Shown one piece after another: positions 11,648 through 22,745 of a stretch of DNA of 64,000 bases. Source of the DNA: Amphibalanus amphitrite (Eukaryota; Arthropoda; Thecostraca; Balanomorpha; Balanidae); assembly GCF_019059575.1 (NCBI RefSeq), contig NW_024881597.1, positions 180,001 through 244,000 of the forward strand, written 5' to 3'. Below the pieces are notes generated by a model. It worked only from the letters and a program-made list of their open reading frames with translations, was not told the origin of the DNA and did not search any database. The translations under genes were made by a program, and so were the position numbers. How positions within the stretch are numbered: position 1 is the stretch's first letter; the number at the start of each line of letters is the position of its first letter.

Positions 11648-11765
11648 CATGCCAGAGCCTATTCAAATACATTAGCTCTCGCTTGCATCAGTCGCTCGCA
11701 CGGAGAATGGAGATGCGTGTGATTAACGTGAGCAGTAGGCTTGGGTTTGAATAGGCTCTGGCATG
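11648..11765. repeat. Small inverted repeat in PC2 intron 5
   Basis: CATGCCAGAGCCTATTCAAA (11648-11667) is repeated exactly inverted at 11746-11765 with a 78 bp spacer. A related single arm (CTGGCCTATTCAAATACATT) occurs at about 16538, so this is probably a short repeat family rather than a unique hairpin. Confidence 0.65.
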
Positions 11766-12091
11766 TGATTTCCAGACTGCTGGAAGAGTGTTTCCGGCTT
11801 AGAGCTGGAGAAATCGGGGTGACAGAGCTGATGTCAAGCATGAATGAAAAATAGATTTGAATTTATTTTCGCACCAATTTAAAACTATATGTTGTCATTC
11901 ATAGGAGTGAATTGCTAAACCAAAATCAGCAACTGCTGGTCACAAAGTACCTGAGTACAACTGCTGAGCAGTATAGGCATTTGACAGGTCTATGGGTCGC
12001 TCACCGATGCGCGGGACTAGCTTAGAGGGCTTAGAGGGCCCCCTGCCTTTACTTGAGAGAAGCTAGCCGGTGACCTGAGAGATGGACTCAC

Positions 12092-12168
12092 CTGTTAAAC
12101 CAGTCGTCGGTGTATCGTGGATATGGAAACGGGTCGTTACTGCTAAAATCGTAACTAGCCTCGGCATT
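12092..12168 (-). CDS. amon: PC2 prohormone convertase, exon 5
   Basis: The exon is 77 bp (25 codons plus two bases; residues 202 to the first part of 227), bounded by TGTTTCAG and GTGAGT. It encodes NAEASYDFSSNDPFPYPRYT and DDWFN, nearly identical to the same stretch of vertebrate and insect PC2, which contributes calcium-binding and S1-pocket residues of the subtilisin fold. It is too short to show in ordinary ORF lists and was found by walking the conserved protein. The split codon is completed by exon 6 to give Ser227. Confidence 0.95.
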
Positions 12169-12932
12169 CTGAAACAGAGGGACGGCATCCATTCAGCACA
12201 GTCGGTGAGAGGTCAAGGTTCGAAAATTAGTTTATGGCGATTTTTTCCAGTAATATGAACTTTTCCGGTTCAGCAATCAGCATGTCAAATGTTGTTTTAC
12301 GGAGATGTGAGCAATGCATTTCGAAGCAGTGCTAACTAAACGGCGTACCGCTAGCAGCACCGTTTATATGTAATCTGGAAAGTAGGGAGAGACTCAAATC
12401 CGCCTCGTCCTAGCACTTGCTAAATTTAAGCATACTCGCAATTTCTCTGACATTACCAGCAATGCCTCACCAACATCCATCACATAATTGGTAAAAGCAA
12501 AAACAATGCATTGGAGAAGCCTTTTCACGCTCCAAAATGTGAGAATTCAACGGCAAGAAAATATACTCTTTAGGCAAAATGCACAAAAGAAGAACATGGA
12601 AACCTGGTGTTATGTAAAACTGTACCAGTATAACTAGTGCGCACTATTCAATTTTTCCTGTTCTCACATTCTTATTACAACGAACTCGTTTGTTAGAATA
12701 TGTGCTTTTTCAATTAAACAGTACATTTAATTCCCGTGATTGCAGAAATCAATCACTGAGCGACACAGCCGGCGTTCACAGGGAAGCCTCGTTCCAATGA
12801 GTCGTGATTTTGTTAGAAAACTATATGGCTTCAACAGTCGTCACGGACACTCGGTACCCATGACTAGTTAGCAAAGCACTCCCGTATGTTAATTAAGGTA
12901 TATAATGCACACAGGCTCCCCCCCCCCCCAGT

Positions 12933-12963
12933 TACTCACGAAGCGCTCCCGCAGGTCGGGGTG

Positions 12964-13008
<45 letters not shown>

Positions 13009-13040
13009 TCCCTCTCTCCCTCTCTCCCTCTCTCTCTCCT
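12933..13040. repeat. Duplicated exon 4 end and CT microsatellite
   Basis: A 31 bp copy of the exon 4 end with its donor (12933-12963, matching 13045-13075 with one change) is separated from the true exon end by a CT-rich tract (12964-13040). The second donor would shift the reading frame. Confidence 0.85.
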
Positions 13041-13051
13041 CCGGTACTCAC

Positions 13052-13198
13052 AAAGCGCTCCCGCAGGTCGGGGTGCATGTAGTCGACGCCGTCATCCATG
13101 ATGGCAGTGGTGACGTTCCTGCCCGTGATGCCCTGCGCCCAGGCCGCTTCCACGTTCAGGTCCAGCTTGGGCTTGCCGCCATTCTGACCCGTGTTTTT
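13052..13198 (-). CDS. amon: PC2 prohormone convertase, exon 4 (catalytic Asp)
   Basis: The exon is 147 bp (residues 153-201), phase 0 at both ends, between GCCGCAG and GTGAGT. It encodes KNTGQNGGKPKLDLNVEAAW and the first catalytic block TAIMDDGVDYMHPDL, in which Asp187 is the expected charge-relay aspartate. NVT at 180-182 is a possible N-glycosylation site. Just past the donor, a CT-rich tract separates this exon end from a second partial copy of the same exon end and donor (12933-12963). The frame stays open through the GA-rich tract for some 30 codons, but use of the distal donor at 12940 would give a 259 bp exon and shift the frame. The proximal donor, which joins cleanly to exon 5, is therefore the productive one. 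Confidence 0.94.
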
Positions 13199-13846
13199 CT
13201 GCGGCACAGAGCACGGAATTCACATATAACAAGTAAAATAAGGAAGATAGCGCAAAATGATACTCTAGTTACGTTATTGGATATAACATTGTTTTAAAAT
13301 AGTAGAACAACTCTGCGGTCATTGCGTCGAAAGGTAGGCTGGTTGTGTGGAAATTGCAGAGAAACATGAGCTTCTTTGGCTAGCCAAAACTGTTTTGCGC
13401 TGAAACGGGATCCGCTTGAAGCGTTGAAGAGCAATTTAAGCCAGATGGGTATAGGATAATATGACTAAAACAACCAGACGGGAGATGAGGATGTCGCCGC
13501 ACAACTGAAACAGATCTGTACGGGTTTAGCTATCACTGCGGATGGAGTGTCAAAGTTCGGGACACTGGTCCATTAGAGCGCGGTGTTTGACGCCCTCGGC
13601 CAAAGGTTATCTGGAAAGCCCTGTCGCTGATTTGAGAGTGGGTGCACTCAGTGACAGGTCAACGCGCTCGCATTATCCTTGGCTAAAAACTTCCGGGGAA
13701 GCGTTCAAACTATTCAGGGATCTCACCACTGGCTAAATGACGATACGCCTTAAGTAACATAAGATTATCCTGCTGCTTTGTGACCCACATTCTCTGTGGC
13801 CGCTTGTATTGCAGTGAACTTCCAGAAATGTGACGATATTTGTTAA

Positions 13847-14883
13847 CCCTCGCCGGCCGAGGGGGGGGGGGGCGGGTGCCGCCCCCCCCCATAGGGTTTT
13901 TTCGCGATAGCTCCGAACACGCTGGCGATAGAGAGCTTAAACTTGGCATACCTGACCTTTGATCCAAGCCGGATCTTTTGACACCAACCGCATTTTTGGG
14001 TCAGGTCAGGTCACTGACCTATGACGTCATAAGTGAACCTCTGCACGGTCTTCAGATGTCGCAACTTCGCAACGCCCTCACTGCCAGAGGAGATGTCACA
14101 GGGAAATGAAACTTGCAGGATCTAGTATCCATTATGAGTGTCACAACTTGTATATCTCGGATTTTTCCTAAAGGTCATATGAGGTCAGGTCATTTTCGTG
14201 ACCTCACCATTATAAGTCAATGGGGAAAAATGAAAACTGCTATTCTGGCGCCGGGAACGATCTCCAACTATCTCAAGCACACAGAATCGTGATTTGATGC
14301 ACTCCTTGAAAGGTTAGATGCGTCACTTTTGCAATGTTGACCTTGCGTGACGTCATCTATGACGTCATCAAGGTCATATTCGTTTTTCGTCAATAACTCT
14401 TGATCAAATTGAGCTAGCGAGTCGAGAAAGCCACCAATGGACTCAGGAAGACCTGCCGAATCGAATGATATGCGACATGACCTCTTTCGACCAACTTCGT
14501 GACCTGGGGGTGCTGACCTGACCTTGACCTGAGGTCAACACCCCAAGTTGACCTGACCCGGACAAAAAGTATACCATTCGACGCACCTGAGCGAGGCGAA
14601 CACGACGCTGCCAAAATCGCGGCTCTGCGGCCGTTTTTTGCGAAGTTATTCACCAAAAACTGAACCGTACCCTGGGGCACTTGACCTGACCTCAGAGGTC
14701 ACCGGTTGACCTAGGACCTTAAAATCGGGTACCAATCTCTGCGTCTTGTAACGGCGCACACGCTCGTTTTTCCGCGACGCGCTAGCTCCACCAGGGGCGA
14801 AACGGCGAGGGGGGGGTCGTACCCGCCCCCCCCCCCCCCCCTCGGCCGGCGCGTATGTAGAAAACCAGTAGGTCCGGCGAGGG
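13847..14883. mobile_element. piggyBac-like MITE, copy B
   Basis: It is flanked by TTAA (13843-13846, 14884-14887). The ends are CCCTCGCCGG inward, with a G-run/C-run hairpin at each end (loop CGGGTGCCG at the left, the matching CGGGTACGA as read inward from the right). The right end has 28 extra bases between the terminal repeat and the hairpin. The interior has many TGACCTGACC repeats and two TGACGTCA sites 12 bp apart (14348, 14360). Non-coding. It lies in PC2 intron 3. Confidence 0.75.
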
Positions 14884-15286
14884 TTAATAAAAGTATGGCT
14901 ACTAAGACTTGGAGGGTACAACTCGATCGCATTTTTACCATTTTCACTGTATAAATCAGGCGAACGACTGACCATTATTCTAGCTTTTCCCCCCTCGGAG
15001 TTACATAATGCATAAGCCACCAGTTCAGCCCGTATTTGAAACCCAATTCCACTAAAAACGTTTTAGCGCAAACTGTCGTGCTAACGAGTACTGGCATTGC
15101 AGGGGCAGGCATGTCGCACTCAGACACATGCAAATGACTGGGTTGTTTTGCCTGCTAAGTACTTTTTCGCGACTCGAAGTCAGTAAAAACAAGCTTGTGT
15201 GCCTTTTAGTCAAGCAAAACCAGCAGCCGAGCGAAAAAAGTAGATCCCATCACCGCATTTCACAATATCCGCCTTGGGGTACTTAC

Positions 15287-15448
15287 CAAATACCACTGGT
15301 ACTTAAAGAACGGGTCAGTGGGGTCTTTGTGCGGTTCCAGCTCCACCAGATTTTCGACCCGCAGTGGTTTGTATCCGCGCCGCTGCCGGAGCGGCCGGAA
15401 GCCGCGCTTCTGACGGCTAAAGCCGGTCTGCTGGACTACCCGGCGAAC
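15287..15448 (-). CDS. amon: PC2 prohormone convertase, exon 3 (prodomain junction, start of mature enzyme)
   Basis: The exon is 162 bp (residues 99-152), phase 0 at both ends, with acceptor ACACCAG and donor GTAAGT. It carries the primary autocatalytic site RQKR (110-113) that releases the mature enzyme, then the start of the mature chain ending in the family motif FFKYQWYL. Unusually, the maturation site is followed at once by a second copy: RQKRGFRPL is followed by RQRRGYKPL (residues 110-127), so there are two consecutive furin-type sites nine residues apart. The intron just upstream contains three further acceptor-like copies of this exon's 3' splice site. Confidence 0.94.
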
Positions 15449-15625
15449 CTGGTGTGAGAGAAAGTGAAAGGATCAGATAGGGGCCACGCTGCGGACCTGG
15501 TATGGGAGGGGGTACACGCACCAAGCCAGATATAGGGGAGGACCAACCTGATATGAGTGCGGGTACAAACACGTATATGGAGATAAGGATATGCTGGATC
15601 ACCCTGCAGACCTGAGGTAGGGAAA
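15449..15625. repeat. Acceptor-like repeats upstream of PC2 exon 3
   Basis: The real acceptor (AG at 15450/15449) is followed in the intron by similar pyrimidine-rich CCAG/TCAG plus GT(T/C) motifs with AG at 15498, 15549 and 15613 (minus strand), spaced roughly 50 bp apart. Less regular than the exon 7 and exon 9 cases. Confidence 0.45.
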
Positions 15626-15833
15626 GGTGCATGTAAATTCACATACAGAGAACGGCACCTATAGAAAACAAAGAAAATAAGCGTCCACTCAAATGGAAAG
15701 GAACTTGAGTACAAAGATGCGCGTTATTTGAAGAAAGCACATAGTCTGCGTAGTTGGGTCCAATCAGCATTTAAACTAATCCATTGTTTTGAGCCATTTG
15801 ATTGGATTTTTCAGATTTTGAATGTCTACAGCA

Positions 15834-15942
15834 TTTTAGGCGCAATTTCAAAAAGTTAAAGACCAAATTCAAAACGTTCACGTGCATTTTGAATGTAAAC
15901 TTTTTGAATTTGGTCTTTAACTTTTTGAAATTGCGCCTAAAA
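15834..15942. repeat. Perfect 41 bp inverted repeat (hairpin) in PC2 intron 2
   Basis: The arms 15834-15874 and 15902-15942 are exact reverse complements, with a 27 bp loop. AT-rich. It lies between exons 3 and 2. No surrounding element was recognised; it could be a foldback MITE or a small-RNA hairpin. Confidence 0.85.
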
Positions 15943-16719
15943 AGGTGTAGTTGACAACAACAACAAAAAATAGAATTTGACGAAAACAAATGATAGATAT
16001 TTTCTTGGGTGATTAAGACTCGTGGCTATTCGTCTCATAATCCGACTATTTTCAACCAAGCAACGGCTCCAGGTCCTGGGAGCCTACTTTGCTCATATAA
16101 ACCACATTTAGCCGTTTGACTTCAGGCACTCATTTGATGACCCCTCATGGAACCATCATGAAATGCCCTAATTCAACATCGTTCATGCAGATGGATACGA
16201 TCACCAGCCGAGTAAATAGTCGGTGGAACAGTTTCGCTAATGTCTTCATTACGGTCTCGATTACTACTTCTCCTGAAGGAAGGGTCTGTCTCCTCAGGGA
16301 AGGGTATGTTCAATCGACAGCGATTCTCGGGACAGACACTGACGGGAACTGTCGCCGCCACGTTCCGGTCGATGGGCGGTCGATCGTCAGCTAGAAGCCG
16401 CCCCAAAGGGAGATAGCTTCCGGGACAGGGAGATATTAATGGCTGGTAAACGATGGCTTGGGGTCTTCTCAAAAGAGGTTTGCATGCGTACTTACAGACA
16501 TGGTTGCATGGATAGAGATTAGAGATTACTGTATGCCTGGCCTATTCAAATACATTAGCCAGAGGGGTGTGGTAATGACTGGTGTAAGCAAATTGACCAC
16601 GGTCAAAAATGCATTACCAGAATGCACTTAAGCCAACATTTTGGGATGGTCTCGTTCCTAAGTCGGCTAAGAGCTTCGGTCCAGAAAATAAATTTATCGT
16701 TGGCATACAGTAAAATACA

Positions 16720-16850
16720 TACCAAACTCGGCCGGTGATAAATTTTCAAGACCTCAGTCCTTACTGATTTTTGAACTCGGCCTTCGGCCTCGTTCAAAAA
16801 TCCAGTAAGGACCTCGGTCTTGAAAATTTATTTACACCGGCCTCGTTCAG
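16720..16850. repeat. Compact palindromic repeat in PC2 intron 2
   Basis: Arms of about 45-60 bp (AAATTTTCAAGACCTCAGTC with its inverse, extending outward through CCGGTG/CACCGG) meet at a tight CGGCCTTCGGCC centre near 16782-16793. A few mismatches. It looks like a small foldback MITE. Confidence 0.7.
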
Positions 16851-17264
16851 TATTATATATAACCACACAAAAAAAAAACGATTTTTTAGCAGGGGCTGCC
16901 TCGCCACGGATAGGAAGCACTTATTCATATTTTCTAGGCTCGGATATTGGTCTTTGTTTTCCTAAGCAATAAGCATACAGATGAGTAAAGACGGCGATAT
17001 CTCAAATCTGTGAAGAAATAAGCCATTGTTTTCGACAGTGGCCGACAAAAGGCGGTGTAAAAGTGAAGAAACTATGCGAAGTAGGTACTTATATATGAAA
17101 TAGGTATATGTATATCACTACCAGCCGTCCTGACAATTAAAGATTCCTTTTTCAATCTCGTCTTGGTAGGCATAATCCTAAAAAAAAAACAGCAAGTTTG
17201 GTGGACGGACGATATCTTACGCTTTATAATTGCAGAGAATGATAACCGATCCTCGACCACTTAC

Positions 17265-17369
17265 CAGGGGGTGCGCCTTCAGCTGACGCAGGTGGGGGAC
17301 GCTCCTTTTGGTCCTGGCAGCCGATAGGCCGCGGTGAACGAAATGGAACTCGTGAGGCGACCCGAGAAC
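17265..17369 (-). CDS. amon: PC2 prohormone convertase, exon 2 (prodomain)
   Basis: The exon is 105 bp (residues 64-98), in phase 0 at both ends, preceded by a CAG acceptor and followed by GTAAGT. It encodes the second half of the prodomain core and the internal secondary cleavage site RTKR (82-85), followed by SVPHLRQLKAHPL. In convertases the prodomain acts as an intramolecular chaperone and inhibitor and is cut a second time at such a site in acidic compartments. The family pattern in vertebrate PC2 is similar: a hydrophobic stretch, then a basic site, then an amphipathic helix. An 8.5 kb intron separates it from exon 1, and a (GA)n tract starts about 90 bp upstream of the acceptor. Confidence 0.92.
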
Positions 17370-17472
17370 CTGAGGATGGAGAGAGAGCGTATCAGTTGCG
17401 GATCACACAGACGGACAGAGAGACACACATAAAAGAAAGGAAGGAGAGGGAGGGACGGAGCGAGGAAGGGAG

Positions 17473-17479
17473 AGGGAAT

Positions 17480-17524
<45 letters not shown>

Positions 17525-17576
17525 CGAGAGAGAGAGAGCGAGAGAGAGAGCAAAGAGAGACAGAGAGAGAGAGAGA

Positions 17577-17632
<56 letters not shown>
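17473..17632. repeat. (GA)n microsatellite
   Basis: A long GA tract with few interruptions, about 90 bp upstream of the PC2 exon 2 acceptor. On the gene strand it is a TC-rich tract. Confidence 0.95.
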
Positions 17633-17635
<3 letters not shown>

Positions 17636-19635
17636 AACAGTTTAAGCTAGACATGAAAAGCAATGATGGCATACACTTTCAAGATCATAGTTTTTTAAGA
17701 TCTTGAGTGAATATGTACGGTTTTCAGCACAGATGAAACTAGTCACGTCAGACCACCTGGAGAGTGGAGAATACTATGAGACACCCAGGCGGCCCCAGAC
17801 CCCAGCAGACTATCCTGCCATACCATTCCTTCAGATTTCTGGCCGTGAGCCAGCCGCAGACCGGTTTGGGTCTGGCTGGCGACCGGGACATTCCTCCCAG
17901 ACCGCGACGGCGACAGTTATTGACTGGGCACTGGCGGCGCAAACTTCGTTCCATGGTTAATTGACGTCCCTGGGCTTTGTCACTACCAATCATACGCGAC
18001 TGACTGGCCCAGCGGCCGGCTGCCACCGAAGATAAAGCGGTCAACGTGACAGAATTGGACGCGTCCATGCTCAATGCCCATTGATGCCGACTCGTCACAC
18101 AAAACGCGTTCCGAGTTGGTGGCTGACTTAGCCATGACTGCATGCATATACCGGGTGGCCCAGAAAAAACGTTCCGAACTTTGGAGGCCTATATATCAAA
18201 TACGAGTACAAATAACGAGCCAAAATTTTCATCATGTTTGCGTCATTTCTTTGCGCATTGGTATGCCAAATTATAACACTATACCATCATTTTCAAGCTG
18301 GCAATGTTGAGTTGAATTAAGCAAGACGTTTTTGCTTTTTTTGCCGATGTCAAACGATAGTGATGATTGGGTTAAACGTCCCATGTTATAAAAAAGAATA
18401 AAAAATAGAGCACGTGAATGAAGCCAACACGTATGTTCTATTTTTAAATATTTTTGTCTCACTTATGTGCCAAATATTCAAATACTGAGCCAAAATGGTG
18501 CTCATGGATGCCATTCGTTTCAACACCAAATCATGTTTCGAGCAGGAGTGGCACGGTGCATGGATTACTGCTGATTACCCTCCTTTCAGTAGATCAAACA
18601 GTAAATCGACCGGATAAGGAAAACAAACTAAAGCAGACTGGTTCCTGTGCCAGACGACCACAGAATAGCTTATGAAAAACAACATTGCCAGCAGATGACA
18701 AAAAAAAAAACTGGTTGAAAAGCTACCTTTTCCCAGGAATGTCAACCAGGAAAGCATTTGAGCCACAAGATGGTTAGAAAACTGGAAACTTCTTCCGATG
18801 CCGCTGGCACAGAGCCATCGTGGTTGCCTGAGGGAATGTGTCATCCTGAGACCCGAACCATCAATGAGACTAGCTGCCAGTAGAAGTCATGGCTCTAGGC
18901 CGCGGTGCCGCGGGGTGAAAGTGACCCGTTCACTCACATTTTTTAGTAAACATCGGAGCAAAAAAGTAATTTTTACATGGCATGCTTGAAACACGAACCG
19001 TTTAAAAAGTAATTTACCGAACACCATGAAAATCACACCATTTACTGAAAATGTGTGCCGCATTCACTATTCGAAGTTTCAATGTTGTATCTTTATCACT
19101 TTCTGAGAAATATTGAATATATTTGGAAAGGCTACTCACTCATGCTTACATATCATTAATGGTTGATTGCCATTTCAGTTTACTTTAGGGCTGCTCAAAC
19201 TTGGGAAATCATTTTCTTTGTACTCTCTTATGCTGAAATAGCTTACCTGTATGAGTAATAATTCCAAAGATAGCTTTAATCGATGTTCTATTCTCATTTA
19301 GGTCCATGGTTTTGACTTTCCGAACTCGCCATCATCATTGCCACACCAATGCACAGATGATAGAATCAATAAATGTATTATGCATTCACAGTCCATAGCT
19401 CTCTACAAGCACACCATTTAGGCGAGCCTAGCTTGAATTGTTACATACCCCGGAGAGGGAGAGAGGAGCATTCAGCTCAGCAAGTGCAACTTTTTAGAAC
19501 CACCCCTGTCTTCTTCACAGTCCCTGACTGGCACATAGCTCGGAATCGGCTTGGGCCCGGTGTTCTATCATGTATCAGAAGGGTACTGTGCGATACAGTG
19601 CTCGGCTTATGTGCCAAGAATCGAGAACCTGAGGG
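17633..19635. other. PC2 intron 1, part without recognisable genes
   Basis: Mixed-composition intron DNA. One frame on the minus strand (17748-18143) is open for 131 codons but matches no family I recognise. CCGGGTGGCCCAGAAAAAAC near 18152 resembles a mariner end, but no partner was found. Confidence 0.5.
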
Positions 19636-20639
19636 TACACTGTAAAAAAAAATCACTAGCTAATTTTGAAATTAGGCATTTTTTACGAGTGCCTCCCTTG
19701 CTCCTCGTTACAACATATATGGACATTAGTAGTCAGAGCCATGCACGTTAACAATGCCGCTTGTGGAACAAATGCCTACGAGCGAGAACATGTTCAGGAA
19801 CCTAATTTTGCGCAGTGTTAATGAACTACGCACAGCCTCACAGTGTTACCCGCCGTTGGCTTGTTCTCGGCCAGTTTTTAGCGTGTCCCTCAATTAGGTC
19901 ATTTCGCTATTAGCTCAGCTGACGAGGCCCCGGCTGGCACCTACTAAACGGATAACCTTGCGTGCAACCCCGCTTGTTGTCACGAACGCCTGCAGCTGGT
20001 AAACGTGCTGGCAAGCTTGCGTGGTCAGCGGCTTTGGATGGCTATGAGGATGTGCCTCATAGCTATCCTCGTCGCATGTTACAACCTAGGAGTCTGTGGC
20101 TGCTTTCAGAAGGAGCCCCCCCCCCCCCCCGCTTCCGGGAGCCGGCGTCCATTTTGTGTTGCGTCGCCATTACTGTGTGTGTCTGCCCAACTGCTCTTTG
20201 GCTTGATTGAAGGTGAGGCATCTTGTATCATTTGCTGTGTGCTCAACAAAAAGGTTGTCCACTTGTAAACAAAAGTTATTATGTTGTTGAGCTAGAAGAT
20301 GTATAGTATCGCATTATGTTTGCCCGTCGTTGGCAGAAGTGCGCCGGTATCGTCTATCCAAGTCAGAATAGCTATATTGTTTGGGACTTAAGCTAGCTTG
20401 TGGCAGGAATCTATCACTTTATTCAACTTTAATTTAATCATTTTCCAGATTGGTATGCCTTATGATAATAATAATGTTAATATTCGTTTTTTTTCACCCA
20501 TTACAGACTTCTCTGGTAAAGAATGGGGCCAATGTCCTGGCCTACCTGCACCCCGCGACTGCCGGCGGTGCAGAGCTAATGAAAAAATCACAAATGTTTG
20601 ATGGTGGTTATTTAAGAAACCTTATTGAAAATTATTCAG

Positions 20640-20643
20640 TTAG

Positions 20644-20690
<47 letters not shown>
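20640..20690. repeat. (GTT)n microsatellite
   Basis: About 17 copies of GTT. Open frames of repeated Val or Cys here are artefacts. Confidence 0.95.
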
Positions 20691-20806
20691 AAAGTTATAG
20701 TTATTGTCCTGGCGTGTTATTGTTCTCGTTCTCGTTCTCGTGCCCGAATAAATGTGCTGCAGCGCTACTCAGTCTGTTTACTTGCGGGTGGCGGTCGAGA
20801 GTCGGG

Positions 20807-20908
20807 GGCACTGGTCGACGGAATTCCGTCGACGGAATTCCGTCGACCCAGTGCCTCGACCCCGAAGGCCAGTAGTGGTACTAGTTAACTAGTGCCACTA
20901 CTGGCCTT
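20807..20908. repeat. Two adjacent near-perfect palindromes
   Basis: 20807-20855 is a palindrome built of repeated GTCGACGGAATTCC. 20865-20908 is a 44 bp palindrome centred on GTTAAC with one mismatched pair. Both could extrude cruciforms. Function unknown. Confidence 0.8.
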
Positions 20909-22745
20909 GAGCTAGTACCACTACTAGCCTTGGGGGCTAGTACCATTACTGGGTATGGATTAGTAGGCAGTGGCTAGTTACCTTACCAGGCAGGGGCTGT
21001 TATGACACCTAGTAGACGCACTACCCACGCTATTTACGTGCGTGTTGTCAAACTAGGTGGAGCACGGTGGTCGTATGCATACGAGGCACAGCCTTGTCGA
21101 ACAAGCTTGTTACTCGGCAACTAGCCTAAAATTAGCCAAATTTACACGCTCCTGCAATGTTATTTTTGCGCTGAGAATTCCTCTACGAGGGGCTTGTAAG
21201 TTTTTTTTTTACAGTGTACAGTGTGCAGACCGTGGTGGATTTGTCCACATCTCCACCTTATTGCGCATGACTAGCTCTTTTCATATGTTATTTGTACAAT
21301 CACAGCCCCCAGAATTCGGATAAGGACAAAGGTTTTATGGTTCCTATATAAGCTGCAGCCGCCGCTACAATGGAGCGCTCTAACACAGTTCGGCTTTATT
21401 CTGAATGCCTATCCGCTGATATACGTACAAGCACTCTTGAATCGAAAATAAGATGCGCACCATCTCAGCTATGGTAAACTCTCATGGGTTGTTTTGTTTC
21501 GGGCGAACTCACTCTAACATCAGCAACGCTCTTGAGGCGCAATTTGCGAAACTCATAATTGGACGCTAATTTTGCTGCAGCTCCAAGCATGCCACCCAAC
21601 AGATGCACACATGCCAAGCATATGGAGTGAGGACGCATGGCTTCAGGCTTGTCCTCTGACTGGTTCGATTAGAATTAGAAGCAAAAGCGGCTTCGAGAGG
21701 TTGGCATTCATTTACTCGCTAGCCTGAGCCGGCTCGGCCTGGCCGGGCGGCGAGCGGCCGCCTGCCAGGACCGGGATAGGCTGTGCCGCAAGGCAGCTGT
21801 GTGATGCGGTACAGCCTACCTATGCAGTCGACCAGTCGCCCGCCCTTTGAGCTGGGATCAGCTGTGCACTGTGCACTGTGCACTGTTCAGTGATCGCTGC
21901 CCTTTGAGTTGGGATCGGCTGTGCACTGTTCAGTGATCACTGATCAGCCTGCGGTTGCGCAGCCAGGTATTTGACGCTTGTTTTATGATAGGACCAACTC
22001 AGAGAAATTAGGTTCTTCTATGATTCAATGCGAAATCAAGGAAAACGACGGAAGCGTAGTTTTAGTTTGCTAGTAGGTACCTATCCTAGCCTTTATGGGC
22101 AGTAAATGCTATAAATGCTGATGAGATGGTATGTCATCAAGGCTTGAGCACATCATCGGGAAAATTATTTGATGATAGAAGCTAGCCCCAAAGTATGCGC
22201 ATAACCAAGAAAGTAATCTAAAAGTAATCAGCCTATAAGTTGTTTGTCAAAGTTGACTTCAGGCGTCTCCCCACGACCTGAGCTCGCTGCTATACGGTTG
22301 GCTGCTTCAATAGTGAACATTGTGCATTGCGCATAGCGTTGTGACTACCTAAAGTGCTGAATGTGTTCTTTGAAGGCACTCATGTTAAAAGTTGATCGGG
22401 AGCTATCACAAGTCAACATATCATTATGCTCATTGCATCCTGCCTGAACAGAACGACGGAAATTTGTGTGCTGTCTGAAATTGAAGAAATCACCTTCTTC
22501 CACTAACGCTCTAATTTGAGCCTTGAGGTCCAATCGCGAAATGATACATGCGTTCCAGTGACGTGCTAAAAAAATCACGATTTTGTGAGCGTTCCTACCA
22601 ACTGCGCCACAAAAGTGGTGTGAGGTTCCGTTTCTGGTGCTCTGCAATGTGAGGAAAAAGCTCCTATTGAGCGCTGCTATTCGGACGCCCAATAGGAGTT
22701 CGGACGTTGCTATGGAGAGGACATTCGCCCCTGACGCCACTGCAT

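Larger units (their letters stand above)
19638..21216. mobile_element. Possible TA-flanked element with CACTGTAAAAAAAAA ends
   Basis: CACTGTAAAAAAAAA after TA (19636-19637) and its inverse before TA (21217-21218) enclose 1.58 kb. Only about 15 bp of the ends match clearly, part of it a homopolymer, so the pairing could be chance. The inside holds a (GTT)n tract and two palindromes. No transposase was seen. Confidence 0.35.

Noticed and set aside
12932-13051. Extension of PC2 exon 4 through the GA tract
   Set aside because: The proximal donor joins exon 5 in frame and matches PC2 exactly; the extension would break the frame.
17748-18143. Tc1/mariner transposase fragment
   Set aside because: A 131-codon frame and a mariner-like CCGGGTGGCCC nearby suggested it, but no catalytic or helix-turn-helix motif could be matched.
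20450-20888. Poly-Cys and poly-Val frames
   Set aside because: (GTT)n microsatellite.
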